Assembly: GCA_013203365.1 (NCBI GenBank)
Contig: JABMQG010000426.1
Span: 1-7,013, forward strand
Length of the DNA stretch: 7,013 nucleotides
Direction: 5' to 3'
From: Planctomycetota bacterium
GTDB lineage: Bacteria > Planctomycetota > Phycisphaerae > SM23-33 > FEN-1343
Shown here: positions 1 to 6,134 of the stretch, piece after piece
Numbering within the stretch: the stretch's first letter is position 1
Layout: each line of letters begins with the position of its first letter
Made by a program: the position numbers and the translations under genes
Notes under the pieces: model-generated
Databases searched by the model: none
Told to the model about the DNA's origin: nothing
The model's input: the letters and a program-made list of their open reading frames with translations, nothing else

Positions 1-1
1 C

Positions 2-625
2 AATAAGACCGATGTGGGCATCGAAGGCATCGAGATCGACACCGACTTCCTGTTCGACCTTCACGCCCGCCCACACCTGGAATGCGGCCCCAACAAGGTC
101 TTCTACAAGGACGCTACGCCGGGCGATTTCGATCGCGACGTGGAGGTGGAGTTTACCGTCCGCCCAGCCGCGGTCCCGCCGGTCAGCCGGGAGAAGTCGC
201 GAATTGTGGTGCCGGGTATTGAAAACACCGTGCCGGCAGACGGAATGGGCTACTTCTGGGTCCGCGTGGCGCTCCGCGACGCCGACGGCCGGCCGATCAG
301 CTACAAAAAGGTGTTCCTGACATCCTCCCGGCCGGACGCCGACGAGATTACCTGGATGCCTACGCCGGCACGCGATCACATAGCCAACGGCATGCAGTTC
401 GCTACGCTGGTACTCAACCACGCCACGTTCAAGTACAATAATTTCCGCATCCGTGGCGAACTGGTCACACCTTCCACTCCGGAGCACGGCGTCGACGACT
501 GGAACGGGTACATCTGCTTCATGGTGCAATCGCGACAGGCCGGAACCTCTACGCTCACAGCTGCCACCAAGGACGGCCAGGAGGTCGGCAGCGTAGATGT
601 CCGCTTCGCCCAGCCGGTGTTGTGA
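2..625 (+). CDS. C-terminal part of an unrecognised beta-rich protein (5' end outside window)
   Basis: The reading frame is open to the left edge and ends at TGA 623-625, leaving 207 visible residues. A GTG lies at position 14, but the frame continues upstream without a stop and no ribosome binding site is visible, so this is most likely the tail of a longer protein. I do not recognise the family. The visible part alternates short hydrophobic strands with polar turns, as in beta-sandwich domains. It has no membrane segment and only two cysteines. The last 30 residues (AGTSTLTAATKDGQEVGSV and on) resemble the final strands of the Ig-like domains that end many secreted glycoside hydrolases and surface proteins. 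That is pattern resemblance only; a periplasmic or secreted accessory protein is an inference. It is the only + strand gene and converges on the UroD-like gene, so it belongs to a different transcription unit. Confidence 0.75.
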   Translation, partial: NKTDVGIEGIEIDTDFLFDLHARPHLECGPNKVFYKDATPGDFDRDVEVEFTVRPAAVPPVSREKSRIVVPGIENTVPADGMGYFWVRVALRDADGRPISYKKVFLTSSRPDADEITWMPTPARDHIANGMQFATLVLNHATFKYNNFRIRGELVTPSTPEHGVDDWNGYICFMVQSRQAGTSTLTAATKDGQEVGSVDVRFAQPVL

Positions 626-688
626 CCGGCATACGAAGAGCCTATCCGAATAATCCATCGTTGGTCCGAGAGCGAGCGAAACGCCGAT

Positions 689-717
689 CGGCGGCAAGAT
701 AAGTGCGATTGCCGCCG
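689..717. terminator. Perfect 9-bp hairpin between convergent genes
   Basis: CGGCGGCAA (689-697) and TTGCCGCCG (709-717) are exact reverse complements around an 11-nt loop. The hairpin sits in the 108-bp gap between the stop codon of the + strand gene (625) and that of the - strand UroD-like gene (734). That is the expected place for a bidirectional transcription stop. Neither side has a T-tract, so it is not a classical intrinsic terminator; it may act with Rho or only protect mRNA 3' ends. The left arm overlaps a perfect 12-bp palindrome, CGCCGATCGGCG (682-693), which would compete with it. Confidence 0.5.
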
Positions 718-733
718 TGGCGTCCTGCCTGCC

Positions 734-1828
734 TCAGATGGCGCCGTACCTGCGCATCGTGTCGAGAACGCGCCCTTCCTCTTCGACCGATCCGTTGAGC
801 CACAATATGAATCGGCCGGCGAAGCCGGCGGCGGAAAAGCGATCGACTATCTTGGCCGAGCCGTCCAAGTCGAAGTGGAACAATACCTGGGCGAGCTTCC
901 CCGCCCGTAGTATCTTTTCAAACACGTCGAACCACAGCTCACTCGCCGACACCCCCGCTCCGGGAACCCACTGCACGCCGTTCAGGGCCTCGATGCTCAG
1001 CAGCGAGTCCAAATGCGGCAGTTGGCCGAGCCCGTCGAGGTGATAAAAGCTCTTCCCCTGACGTTTGCACGAGGCAGCCAATTCCGGCTTGACGAACTCG
1101 TCGAACATCTTCGGGCCGATCATGTGGCAGAAATCGCATTGAAACATGTACGACGGTTCCGCCGAATATATCTCCGCCCAATCGGTGTAACCGGGATTAC
1201 TCGGCCGAATGATCTCGTCTATCTCCCTATAGTACCGGTGCCACAGGTCATGCACCTCCCATACGAGCCGCTTCACCTCATCCGGTTGGTCGTACAGGTC
1301 CAGAAGCAGCTTTTCTCCATGCCGAAATGTGGACAGAATATCCAGGCCGCCGCCCAGGTCGGTCATGCCGATCTGCACCAGACCCCCCCATCGCCCAACG
1401 GCGGCCCGGCATACGTCTTTCACGCGGTTGAACCACACGTTGTCGGGATCGTACCGCAAGTGTATGTCGGCTATCTCCTTTTCCGCCTCCGGGTGGAACC
1501 ACACCGTATCGTCGGCCGGCCCAGGCCTGGCGCCAATGAAGGCGGCCATCACGCCGGGCCCAAAGTTCGGCCAAACGACAGGGAAGGCGTCGCCGAGGTA
1601 CCTCCGGCATGAAAGATCGTAATCCCATAGATCCACGATAGCCTCGGCCGGGACCGCCAGGTCATAAATAGCGGCGTAGTTCCGATAATGCCGGTCCGCT
1701 TCCGCACGACCGGCGTCTCGATCGATCATCGTGCATGAAATCAACGGCCGATCCAATTCCCCCGCCCACCATCTGCGGTAGTCGGCCTTTACCCGCTCCC
1801 AACGGTCGAAACTGAAATCAATCGTCAT
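734..1828 (-). CDS. Uroporphyrinogen decarboxylase-superfamily protein, not canonical HemE
   Basis: The product has 364 residues, close to the usual length of the URO-D family (a TIM barrel shared by HemE and the corrinoid methyltransferases MtaA, MtbA and CmuA). The family match is clearest at residues 226-292: a Q-C-D-F segment at 230-233, the helix ending FVKPEL (245-250), the strand YHLDG (262-266) and a WVPG loop (287-290). The N-terminus keeps an R-P pair (27-28) but lacks the RQAGRY-type substrate motif of HemE, so haem synthesis is unlikely. H263-x-D265 stands where the zinc methyltransferases carry H-x-C, so a standard zinc-thiol methyltransferase is not supported either. Cys231, Cys234 and His235 lie close together and could be functional. 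The protein is cytoplasmic, with no signal peptide. It follows the Fe-S aldo/keto reductase by 84 bp on the same strand, probably co-transcribed. Substrate unknown. Confidence 0.88.
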   Translation of the reverse strand: MTIDFSFDRWERVKADYRRWWAGELDRPLISCTMIDRDAGRAEADRHYRNYAAIYDLAVPAEAIVDLWDYDLSCRRYLGDAFPVVWPNFGPGVMAAFIGARPGPADDTVWFHPEAEKEIADIHLRYDPDNVWFNRVKDVCRAAVGRWGGLVQIGMTDLGGGLDILSTFRHGEKLLLDLYDQPDEVKRLVWEVHDLWHRYYREIDEIIRPSNPGYTDWAEIYSAEPSYMFQCDFCHMIGPKMFDEFVKPELAASCKRQGKSFYHLDGLGQLPHLDSLLSIEALNGVQWVPGAGVSASELWFDVFEKILRAGKLAQVLFHFDLDGSAKIVDRFSAAGFAGRFILWLNGSVEEEGRVLDTMRRYGAI

Positions 1829-1846
1829 TTTAAAAAAAAATCTCCT
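1829..1846 (-). promoter_or_regulatory. Ribosome binding site separated from ATG by a 9-T run
   Basis: On the - strand, AGGAG (1846-1842) precedes the ATG of the UroD-like gene (1828-1826). The 13-nt spacer contains nine consecutive T (1840-1832). The Shine-Dalgarno sequence is strong and fixes the start codon, but the spacing is longer than the usual 5-9 nt. Gain or loss of T by slippage would change that spacing. Confidence 0.6.
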
Positions 1847-1889
1847 AAAGGATGTGCCAATTCACAAACCATGGCCTTGGTATGTTCTT

Positions 1890-1909
1890 GCCTTTTTTCA
1901 AAAAAAAGC
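1890..1909 (-). repeat. A/T-rich hairpin just after the reductase stop codon
   Basis: On the - strand, GC followed by eight T, a G, six A and GGC forms an imperfect hairpin directly downstream of the TAA at 1915-1913. It is weak because it is mostly A-T pairs, and no T-tract follows the hairpin. It is therefore poor evidence for termination between the reductase and the UroD-like gene. It could act as an mRNA processing or partial stop site. Confidence 0.25.
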
Positions 1910-1912
1910 TTC

Positions 1913-3910
1913 TTACGCCAGGACGACCCAGCCGCATTGCTCGGCCCATCGGCTGTGGTAGTGGAGTTTGCCGCCCCGGCCGTAGCTGAATTGCTCCACT
2001 GTGAAGCCGAACGCTCGGCCCGGCCGGCCTGCGGGGCAGTCGATGCCCTTGAAGGGTATTTCAATGTCCAACGTCAGCCCGCCTGAACTTTTCGTGGCGC
2101 TGACGTCCATGCCTCGGATTGGCTGCCAGCTCGGACGCGTAACGCAGACCTGGCATCGGCCTGTATCCGAATCGGGCAAAGCGATCTGGACGGTCCATGC
2201 GAGCCTAGGCGCCCGGTCGCCGTGTGGGCGACCCAGGCCGGTCAGGTCCAGGCCCAACTCGATACGGTCGACGCCCCCGACAATGCGGTTGAGCCGGGCA
2301 CACGCAGGGCGGAGCATGTCGTCCCTTACTTCGGCCCGTATCCACAGCGACGTGGCATCATAGGCCAGCGAAAACTTCGTGCCATGTTTCAGTGCAACCC
2401 CGGCAGCTGCGCCGCGGACCGGATCGACGCATCTCAGCGCCGTAACCGGCGCCTTGGCCAGGGCCTTGCTACCACCACGTCGGGCGACGGCAATGTGCAG
2501 GTCCGCAGGCGGAAAAATCGTTTTCAGCTCGCTTCGCACGGCCAGGCCCAACCGGACCGGTTCACCAGATCGTACTGCCGTCACGATGCGCACGGGTTTC
2601 GTCCATCGCTCAAATGACTTGATATGCTTCTTTGCCGGCGTGGCATGCACGGCCGCGTCAGAAGCCGGCGGGAGGGTTATCTCGGCCTCCGCTGGCCCGC
2701 TGCTAAGATTGACGCACTCGATTTTCGCATCTAATTCCATCCGTGCGGTCCCGGCGCGAATGACGCACTTCCGCAGTCTGCCGGGCACCAATCGGGTGAC
2801 AAGCTTGCCGGCGTCTTCGTCCAGGCTGAGGACCGTCTGACGCAACTGTGAGATTATGTCGATACCTTGCGGGCACTTTGGCATACACCGGCCGCAGGCT
2901 ATACATCGGCTGGCCCGATTCGTGCTGGCCGCGTAGTTTTCCCGGGCGTAGTCGGCTAGGCCGTACACCCGCAGACTGTTGAGGAAATCGAAGTTGCCGG
3001 GTATGTCCACACCCACCGGGCAGGGCATGCAGTACTTGCAGCCGGTGCAATACAACTCGGCGAGTTTCTTGTAGCGATCCAGCGCAACTGTGACCCGGCG
3101 TTTCTCTGCCGGCGTCAGCGTGGCAGTCCGCGATGCCACCCGGCAGTTGGCGTCGACGTGTTCGATCTCGCTCATGCCCGACAGCGCCACGTTGACGTAC
3201 GGGTTGGCAATCACGAACCGCAGGGCTACCTCCGCCACGCTGCTTGCGCCTGGCATGAGTTTTCGCATCGCCTCACTGGGCGCCCCCAGCCGGCCGCCTC
3301 CCACCGGCCCCATCACAAGGATGCCCATGCCCTGGCTGTGACAGGCCTTGAACGCCTTTGCGTTGGCGCGATCCAGCAGGTTGTACTGGCAGGTAACCAC
3401 GTCGAACTTACCCGTTCCCGCCAGTTTCGCCATCGCCTCGGGACTGTCGTGGAATGAAAAGCAGATGTGCTTGATGAGCCCTTCGTCCTTGGCCTTGACC
3501 ATCCACTGATAGCTTCCGTCCTTGCCGTCCACGTGCTGGCGGTATGCGTTCCAGTTCAGCCCGTGCAGGTTGTATATGTCGATGCAGTCCACGCCGAGCT
3601 TGCGAAGGGACTCTTCCAGATTTCTGCGGAAGGCATCGTACTGGTCCCGGGTGTAGCTGGGATTCTTCGTCGAAACGATCACTCGGTCACGCCAGCCCTT
3701 CAGGGCCATACCCACTGCCACCTGGCTGTCGGCGTTGCAGTACCCCACGGCCGAATCGATGTAGTTCACACCCAGCCCGAACGCGCGGTGTATCATGGGC
3801 ACCGCCAGGTCGTAATCGACCTTGTCCGCCTTCATAGGCAGCCGCATTGCACCAAAACCCAGTGCCGATACCTTCAATCCAGTCCGCTGGCCCAAAATCG
3901 AATACCGCAT
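1913..3910 (-). CDS. Fe-S aldo/keto reductase fused to a C-terminal CBM9-like beta-sandwich
   Basis: The product has 665 residues in three parts. Residues 1-280 are an aldo/keto reductase barrel, which normally uses NADPH to interconvert carbonyls and alcohols. The catalytic tetrad is present: D52, Y57, K82 and H116. Residues 285-350 are a ferredoxin-like module with two [4Fe-4S] motifs, C288/C291/C294/C297 and C336/C339/C342/C346, each followed by proline at the last Cys. This is typical of the Fe-S AKR subfamily of anaerobes. Residues 375-665 are additional and beta-rich. From about 510 they resemble CBM9-like domains: AYDATSLWIRAEVRDD, then D548 in a VDRIELGLD strand, ending in an F-x-V-E-Q strand and a W-rich tail. 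Most Fe-S AKRs end soon after the second cluster. There is no signal peptide, so the protein should be cytoplasmic. GAGAGAGG (3924-3917) lies 6 nt before the ATG. The gene starts 222 bp after the fapA-like gene and is followed by the UroD-like gene. Substrate unknown. Confidence 0.93.
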   Translation of the reverse strand: MRYSILGQRTGLKVSALGFGAMRLPMKADKVDYDLAVPMIHRAFGLGVNYIDSAVGYCNADSQVAVGMALKGWRDRVIVSTKNPSYTRDQYDAFRRNLEESLRKLGVDCIDIYNLHGLNWNAYRQHVDGKDGSYQWMVKAKDEGLIKHICFSFHDSPEAMAKLAGTGKFDVVTCQYNLLDRANAKAFKACHSQGMGILVMGPVGGGRLGAPSEAMRKLMPGASSVAEVALRFVIANPYVNVALSGMSEIEHVDANCRVASRTATLTPAEKRRVTVALDRYKKLAELYCTGCKYCMPCPVGVDIPGNFDFLNSLRVYGLADYARENYAASTNRASRCIACGRCMPKCPQGIDIISQLRQTVLSLDEDAGKLVTRLVPGRLRKCVIRAGTARMELDAKIECVNLSSGPAEAEITLPPASDAAVHATPAKKHIKSFERWTKPVRIVTAVRSGEPVRLGLAVRSELKTIFPPADLHIAVARRGGSKALAKAPVTALRCVDPVRGAAAGVALKHGTKFSLAYDATSLWIRAEVRDDMLRPACARLNRIVGGVDRIELGLDLTGLGRPHGDRAPRLAWTVQIALPDSDTGRCQVCVTRPSWQPIRGMDVSATKSSGGLTLDIEIPFKGIDCPAGRPGRAFGFTVEQFSYGRGGKLHYHSRWAEQCGWVVLA

Positions 3911-3957
3911 TGACAGCCTCTCTCAAATATCAGTCGAAAGTCCTTCCACATCTGCAA

Positions 3958-3983
3958 GCATATACAATTTCAACCGGATATGC
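3958..3983. promoter_or_regulatory. Operator-like dyad upstream of the reductase gene
   Basis: GCATAT (3958-3963) and ATATGC (3978-3983) form an inverted repeat with half-site centres 20 bp apart, two helical turns. It lies about 50-70 bp upstream of the reductase ATG, where a dimeric regulator could bind. The half-sites are only 6 bp and no convincing -35/-10 pair was found beside them, so this is suggestive only. Confidence 0.2.
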
Positions 3984-3987
3984 CACC

Positions 3988-4009
3988 CGGCCCAATAGTC
4001 GAAGGGCCG
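3988..4009. repeat. 6-bp GC-rich hairpin in the fapA-reductase gap
   Basis: CGGCCC (3988-3993) and GGGCCG (4004-4009) are exact reverse complements with a 10-nt loop. On the - strand it lies about 125 nt after the FapA stop codon and about 80 nt before the reductase start. No T-tract follows on the - strand, so termination there would have to be Rho-dependent. It is compatible with a boundary between two transcription units. Confidence 0.3.
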
Positions 4010-4132
4010 CTACGGGTATGCGAACAGTTTTTTTGGGGCGACCTTCCTGTGGCTGAACAGATTGATATGTTTCGACGGGGCGTGTCTGAGAATTGCCGAC
4101 ATGACCGCTGTGACGGGGCATTCAGGCGGTTA

Positions 4133-5767
4133 TCAAAGCGATCGGACCACTATGCGGCCGTCCTTCTTGTCGTAGACGAGCTTGCATCGCTCGTGTTCCT
4201 GGGTATTTCTGAGAACCGAGGCACCGATGCGAACAATTACGCCACCCATGATCTTGCGCGACACGGTCACCTTCGCGTCGTAGTTCTGCGCTACAGCCGC
4301 GAGGATGGCCTCCCGCTGTTCGTTGGCCTTGCGTATCCGGTAATCGCAGACCAGCTGCAATTGCCGCAACTGTAGATATGCCTCCAGTTCGGCAGGCGGA
4401 AGGGATTTCGGATTGCCGATGGCCCGCTCCATCTTGTCGGCAAGTTCCGCCGCTTCGTTTCGACGATGCAATATCTCGTCGTTTTTCGCGTCTATCTCCG
4501 CCGCCTTCGTCATGACTTCAAAAGACAAGCCGACCGACAGTTCCGTCACTACGCCGCCTTTCGAGCCCAATTGCTTGGCCTCAATCAGGTCGCCTGCCAT
4601 GGCTGAGCCGCCGATTAGCTGTCCGCGGCCTTGTGTGGCGGTAATTGTAGAACCGGCGACCAATCGGCTGTGCATGGCGCCGGTCAAAATGGAAATATTG
4701 CCGTCGGCGTAAATAGACGCACTTTCCACAAAGTGTGTTTCGACATTACGCTTGGCCCGAAGTACGCCTTTGCGTCGACCGGATATCCCCTGTTCCAGGA
4801 ATACGCTGCCGTTACTCGATTCGATCGTGGCGTCCTCGACCGGACCGATGACCCTGATGTCGCCGGTTGCCTTCACCAAGGTCCCGCTACGAACGGTCCC
4901 ATGGATTTGGACATCCCCATCGAAGCTGATGGGTGATTCGCGACGCGTGATATCTTTACTGATCGCCAGAAGTCGCCTGACCTCTATTACGTACCCATGG
5001 TTGCGTTGTATCAAGCCGCCGGTAGTCGCGAAGTACTCCTCGCCCTCGACTCGAACATTTACCCCGGGCTGGATCTGCACACTATTCGGCTCCGGCGGCT
5101 CGAGAACGACACCGAGTGCGTTATAGCCGGCACGACCGCTCTTGGGCGGTATGCACCGTACAATCCGATCGCCCGCCGCACAGATCAAGGGGTAGTTGAT
5201 TTCCCAGTTGCCGTCGGACGTATAGACGTTCTCGGGCGGACTGTCCACCGACCTTCGCGCAAATAGTTCATAATATCCATCTTGACCCTGCCCGGGTTCG
5301 CGTCCGCGTACGATGACCTCGTCGTAAACCGCTTTGCCCTCACCCGCCAATCGGACCGCTTGTCTGATGGCCTGTAGATTTACGCCCTTCTCGATGTTCT
5401 GGCCCTTCAGCCAGTCCAGAATCTTCTGCACACTCACCGGTTCGCCCCCCGCAACCGGCAAATGTATCGACACCGACAAGAACATACCGTCATCGGATAG
5501 CCTCGTCTCGAACTCACCGTCCTGCCGCAGACCCTTGACAAGCTGCGATTCGCCGGAAACAGAGGCGAGCAGTTCCGCCAACTCCCGCATTTGCTCGCGA
5601 TCGGCATCCGACATGTCTTTCTGTGACGCGGCCAGCTCTGTGAGCAAGGCATCCATCTGCTTAGCTTCCGGAGCCTCGGCAATAATGGCCTTAGCCTGCC
5701 CCGCCCATAGCTTGGTGCTGGGGCTGGACTGACCGGATATATTGTTCTTGTCAGAGACGCCCATCAT
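4133..5767 (-). CDS. FapA-like DUF342 protein
   Basis: The product has 544 residues, within the usual range for the FapA/DUF342 family. Residues 1-85 are a variable, helix-rich lead-in. Residues 90-275 match the FapA N-terminal domain, with YYELF (166-170), the IPPKSGRAGYNALG turn (206-219) and VEGEEYFATTGG (240-251). Residues 278-405 are a right-handed beta-helix-type region with repeating G-D-I or G-x-V turns (FDGDVQIHGTV, KATGDIRVIG, YADGNISI, IGGSAMAGDLIEAK). Residues 418-492 are a charged helical coiled coil, followed by a final beta segment. FapA in Vibrio affects polar flagellation and binds the sugar-PTS protein EIIA-Glc; in other bacteria the family role is not known. It is probably cytoplasmic, with no signal peptide or membrane segment. 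It lies 367 bp downstream of the HD-GYP regulator. Translation ends in tandem stops, TGA TAA. Two adjacent ATG codons (5767-5762) make the exact start ambiguous. Confidence 0.92.
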   Translation of the reverse strand: MMGVSDKNNISGQSSPSTKLWAGQAKAIIAEAPEAKQMDALLTELAASQKDMSDADREQMRELAELLASVSGESQLVKGLRQDGEFETRLSDDGMFLSVSIHLPVAGGEPVSVQKILDWLKGQNIEKGVNLQAIRQAVRLAGEGKAVYDEVIVRGREPGQGQDGYYELFARRSVDSPPENVYTSDGNWEINYPLICAAGDRIVRCIPPKSGRAGYNALGVVLEPPEPNSVQIQPGVNVRVEGEEYFATTGGLIQRNHGYVIEVRRLLAISKDITRRESPISFDGDVQIHGTVRSGTLVKATGDIRVIGPVEDATIESSNGSVFLEQGISGRRKGVLRAKRNVETHFVESASIYADGNISILTGAMHSRLVAGSTITATQGRGQLIGGSAMAGDLIEAKQLGSKGGVVTELSVGLSFEVMTKAAEIDAKNDEILHRRNEAAELADKMERAIGNPKSLPPAELEAYLQLRQLQLVCDYRIRKANEQREAILAAVAQNYDAKVTVSRKIMGGVIVRIGASVLRNTQEHERCKLVYDKKDGRIVVRSL

Positions 5768-5784
5768 GTCACCTGTCGCCTCTC
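5762..5784 (-). promoter_or_regulatory. Ambiguous start region of the FapA-like gene (two SD, two ATG)
   Basis: On the - strand, GAGAGG (5784-5779) lies 11 nt before the first ATG (5767-5765), while AGGTG (5774-5770) lies 2 nt before the first ATG and 5 nt before the second (5764-5762). The second ATG with AGGTG has the better spacing. The difference to the protein is one methionine. Confidence 0.5.
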
Positions 5785-5814
5785 TGTTGACGGAGTCAGC
5801 GGGCCGATCCGGCC

Positions 5815-5841
5815 AAAGTAGTGCCCGAGAAAGTTTGTCAA
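5815..5841 (-). promoter_or_regulatory. Possible sigma70-type promoter for the FapA-like gene
   Basis: On the - strand a perfect -35 hexamer, TTGACA (5841-5836), is followed after 15 nt by TACTTT (5820-5815), about 47 nt before the ATG. The 15-nt spacer is short and the -10 is weak. The leader that would follow contains a GGCCG-ATC-CGGCC inverted repeat (5802-5814). Confidence 0.3.
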
Positions 5842-5953
5842 GCCGGTTTGCATAAGCCTGCCATAATCTCTATTTCCTTGGCGCTGCCGGGCGACGCTGC
5901 AGCCAACCTGGGGGCTGACAAGACAACGTCAATCGCTCCAGCTCCCCATGTCC

Positions 5954-6028
5954 CGGTATCGGCATAAAGTATTCCCTGGTGCAGCAAGTCTGCCAGACTT
6001 AGCACATTAAGTTTGTCTGGCGATACCG
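5954..6028. repeat. Nested inverted repeats, candidate structured RNA element
   Basis: An outer stem, CGGTATCG (5954-5961) with CGATACCG (6021-6028), encloses GCCAGAC (5992-5998) with GTCTGGC (6015-6021), the stems abutting at 6021. Within these, AAGTCT (5986-5991) and AGACTT (5995-6000) form a third stem that uses part of the GCCAGAC arm and so excludes it. No coding gene explains this symmetry. The strand is unknown because the stems fold in either orientation. Confidence 0.4.
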
Positions 6029-6058
6029 CGCCGTAACTTCGTTCCGGCCCTTCGGGTT

Positions 6059-6091
6059 GCGGCTGCCGCAATCAAGCCAAGCGACAGCCGC
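6059..6091. repeat. 10-bp stem-loop with one mismatch
   Basis: GCGGCTG (6059-6065) pairs exactly with CAGCCGC (6085-6091). After a single c/a mismatch, CGC (6067-6069) pairs with GCG (6081-6083), leaving an 11-nt loop. It lies 43-76 nt past the HD-GYP stop codon on the - strand, where it could stabilise or end that mRNA. On the + strand it lies just before the terminator at 6097-6121. Confidence 0.45.
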
Positions 6092-6096
6092 CTCTG

Positions 6097-6121
6097 CCCA
6101 CGCGGATGCGGTGGGGTTTTT
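6097..6121 (+). terminator. Intrinsic terminator oriented for the + strand
   Basis: CCCAC-GC (6097-6103) pairs with GC-GTGGG (with one bulged G) around a GGAT loop, and is followed by G and then five T (6117-6121) on the + strand. This has the classical intrinsic terminator shape. On the - strand the same hairpin lies about 14 nt past the HD-GYP stop codon but has its run of A before it and no T after it, so it is a poorer terminator for the HD-GYP gene. No + strand protein gene lies within the preceding several hundred bases. Confidence 0.5.
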
Positions 6122-6134
6122 AGGCCTGCACCTG

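Larger units (their letters stand above)
5768..6134. other. 367-bp intergenic region rich in inverted repeats
   Basis: This is the gap between the HD-GYP stop codon and the FapA start. The longest open frame here (- strand, 6071-5838, 77 codons, TTG start) has no ribosome binding site, no recognised similarity and mixed third-position bases, so I do not call it. From the FapA side the region contains a possible promoter, a GGCCG/CGGCC leader hairpin, a nested hairpin block at 5954-6028, a long stem at 6059-6091 and a + strand terminator at 6097-6121. I looked for tmRNA, SRP RNA, RNase P and c-di-GMP riboswitch core motifs on both strands and found none. Confidence 0.6.

Noticed and set aside
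1013..1612. 199-codon + strand frame
   Set aside because: It is antisense to the UroD-like gene, whose family motifs and strong ribosome binding site make that strand the coding one. Long opposite frames are expected in GC-rich DNA.
734..1828. Calling the UroD-like gene hemE
   Set aside because: The N-terminal RQAGRY-type motif of true uroporphyrinogen decarboxylase is absent and no other haem gene is nearby.
734..1828. Calling the UroD-like gene a corrinoid methyltransferase (MtaA/MtbA type)
   Set aside because: The H-x-C zinc motif is replaced by H263-x-D265, and no corrinoid protein gene is seen in the window.
3467..3913. 148-codon + strand frame
   Set aside because: It is antisense to the catalytic domain of the aldo/keto reductase, where D52, Y57, K82 and H116 are all in place on the - strand.
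3980..4375. 131-codon + strand frame
   Set aside because: It mostly overlaps the FapA C-terminus in antisense, and its product has no recognisable motif.
5787..5815. + strand promoter starting with TTGACG at 5787
   Set aside because: At the proper spacing the -10 position reads CGGCCA, which is not a -10 element.
5838..6071. 77-codon - strand frame in the HD-GYP/FapA gap
   Set aside because: It starts with TTG directly after an in-frame stop, has no ribosome binding site, its third positions are not GC-biased like the true genes, and it crosses the inverted-repeat block, whose symmetry it does not explain.
5768..6134. c-di-GMP riboswitch or housekeeping RNA (tmRNA, SRP RNA, RNase P) in the gap
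   Set aside because: The conserved core sequences of these RNAs were not found on either strand by eye; a covariance-model search would be decisive.
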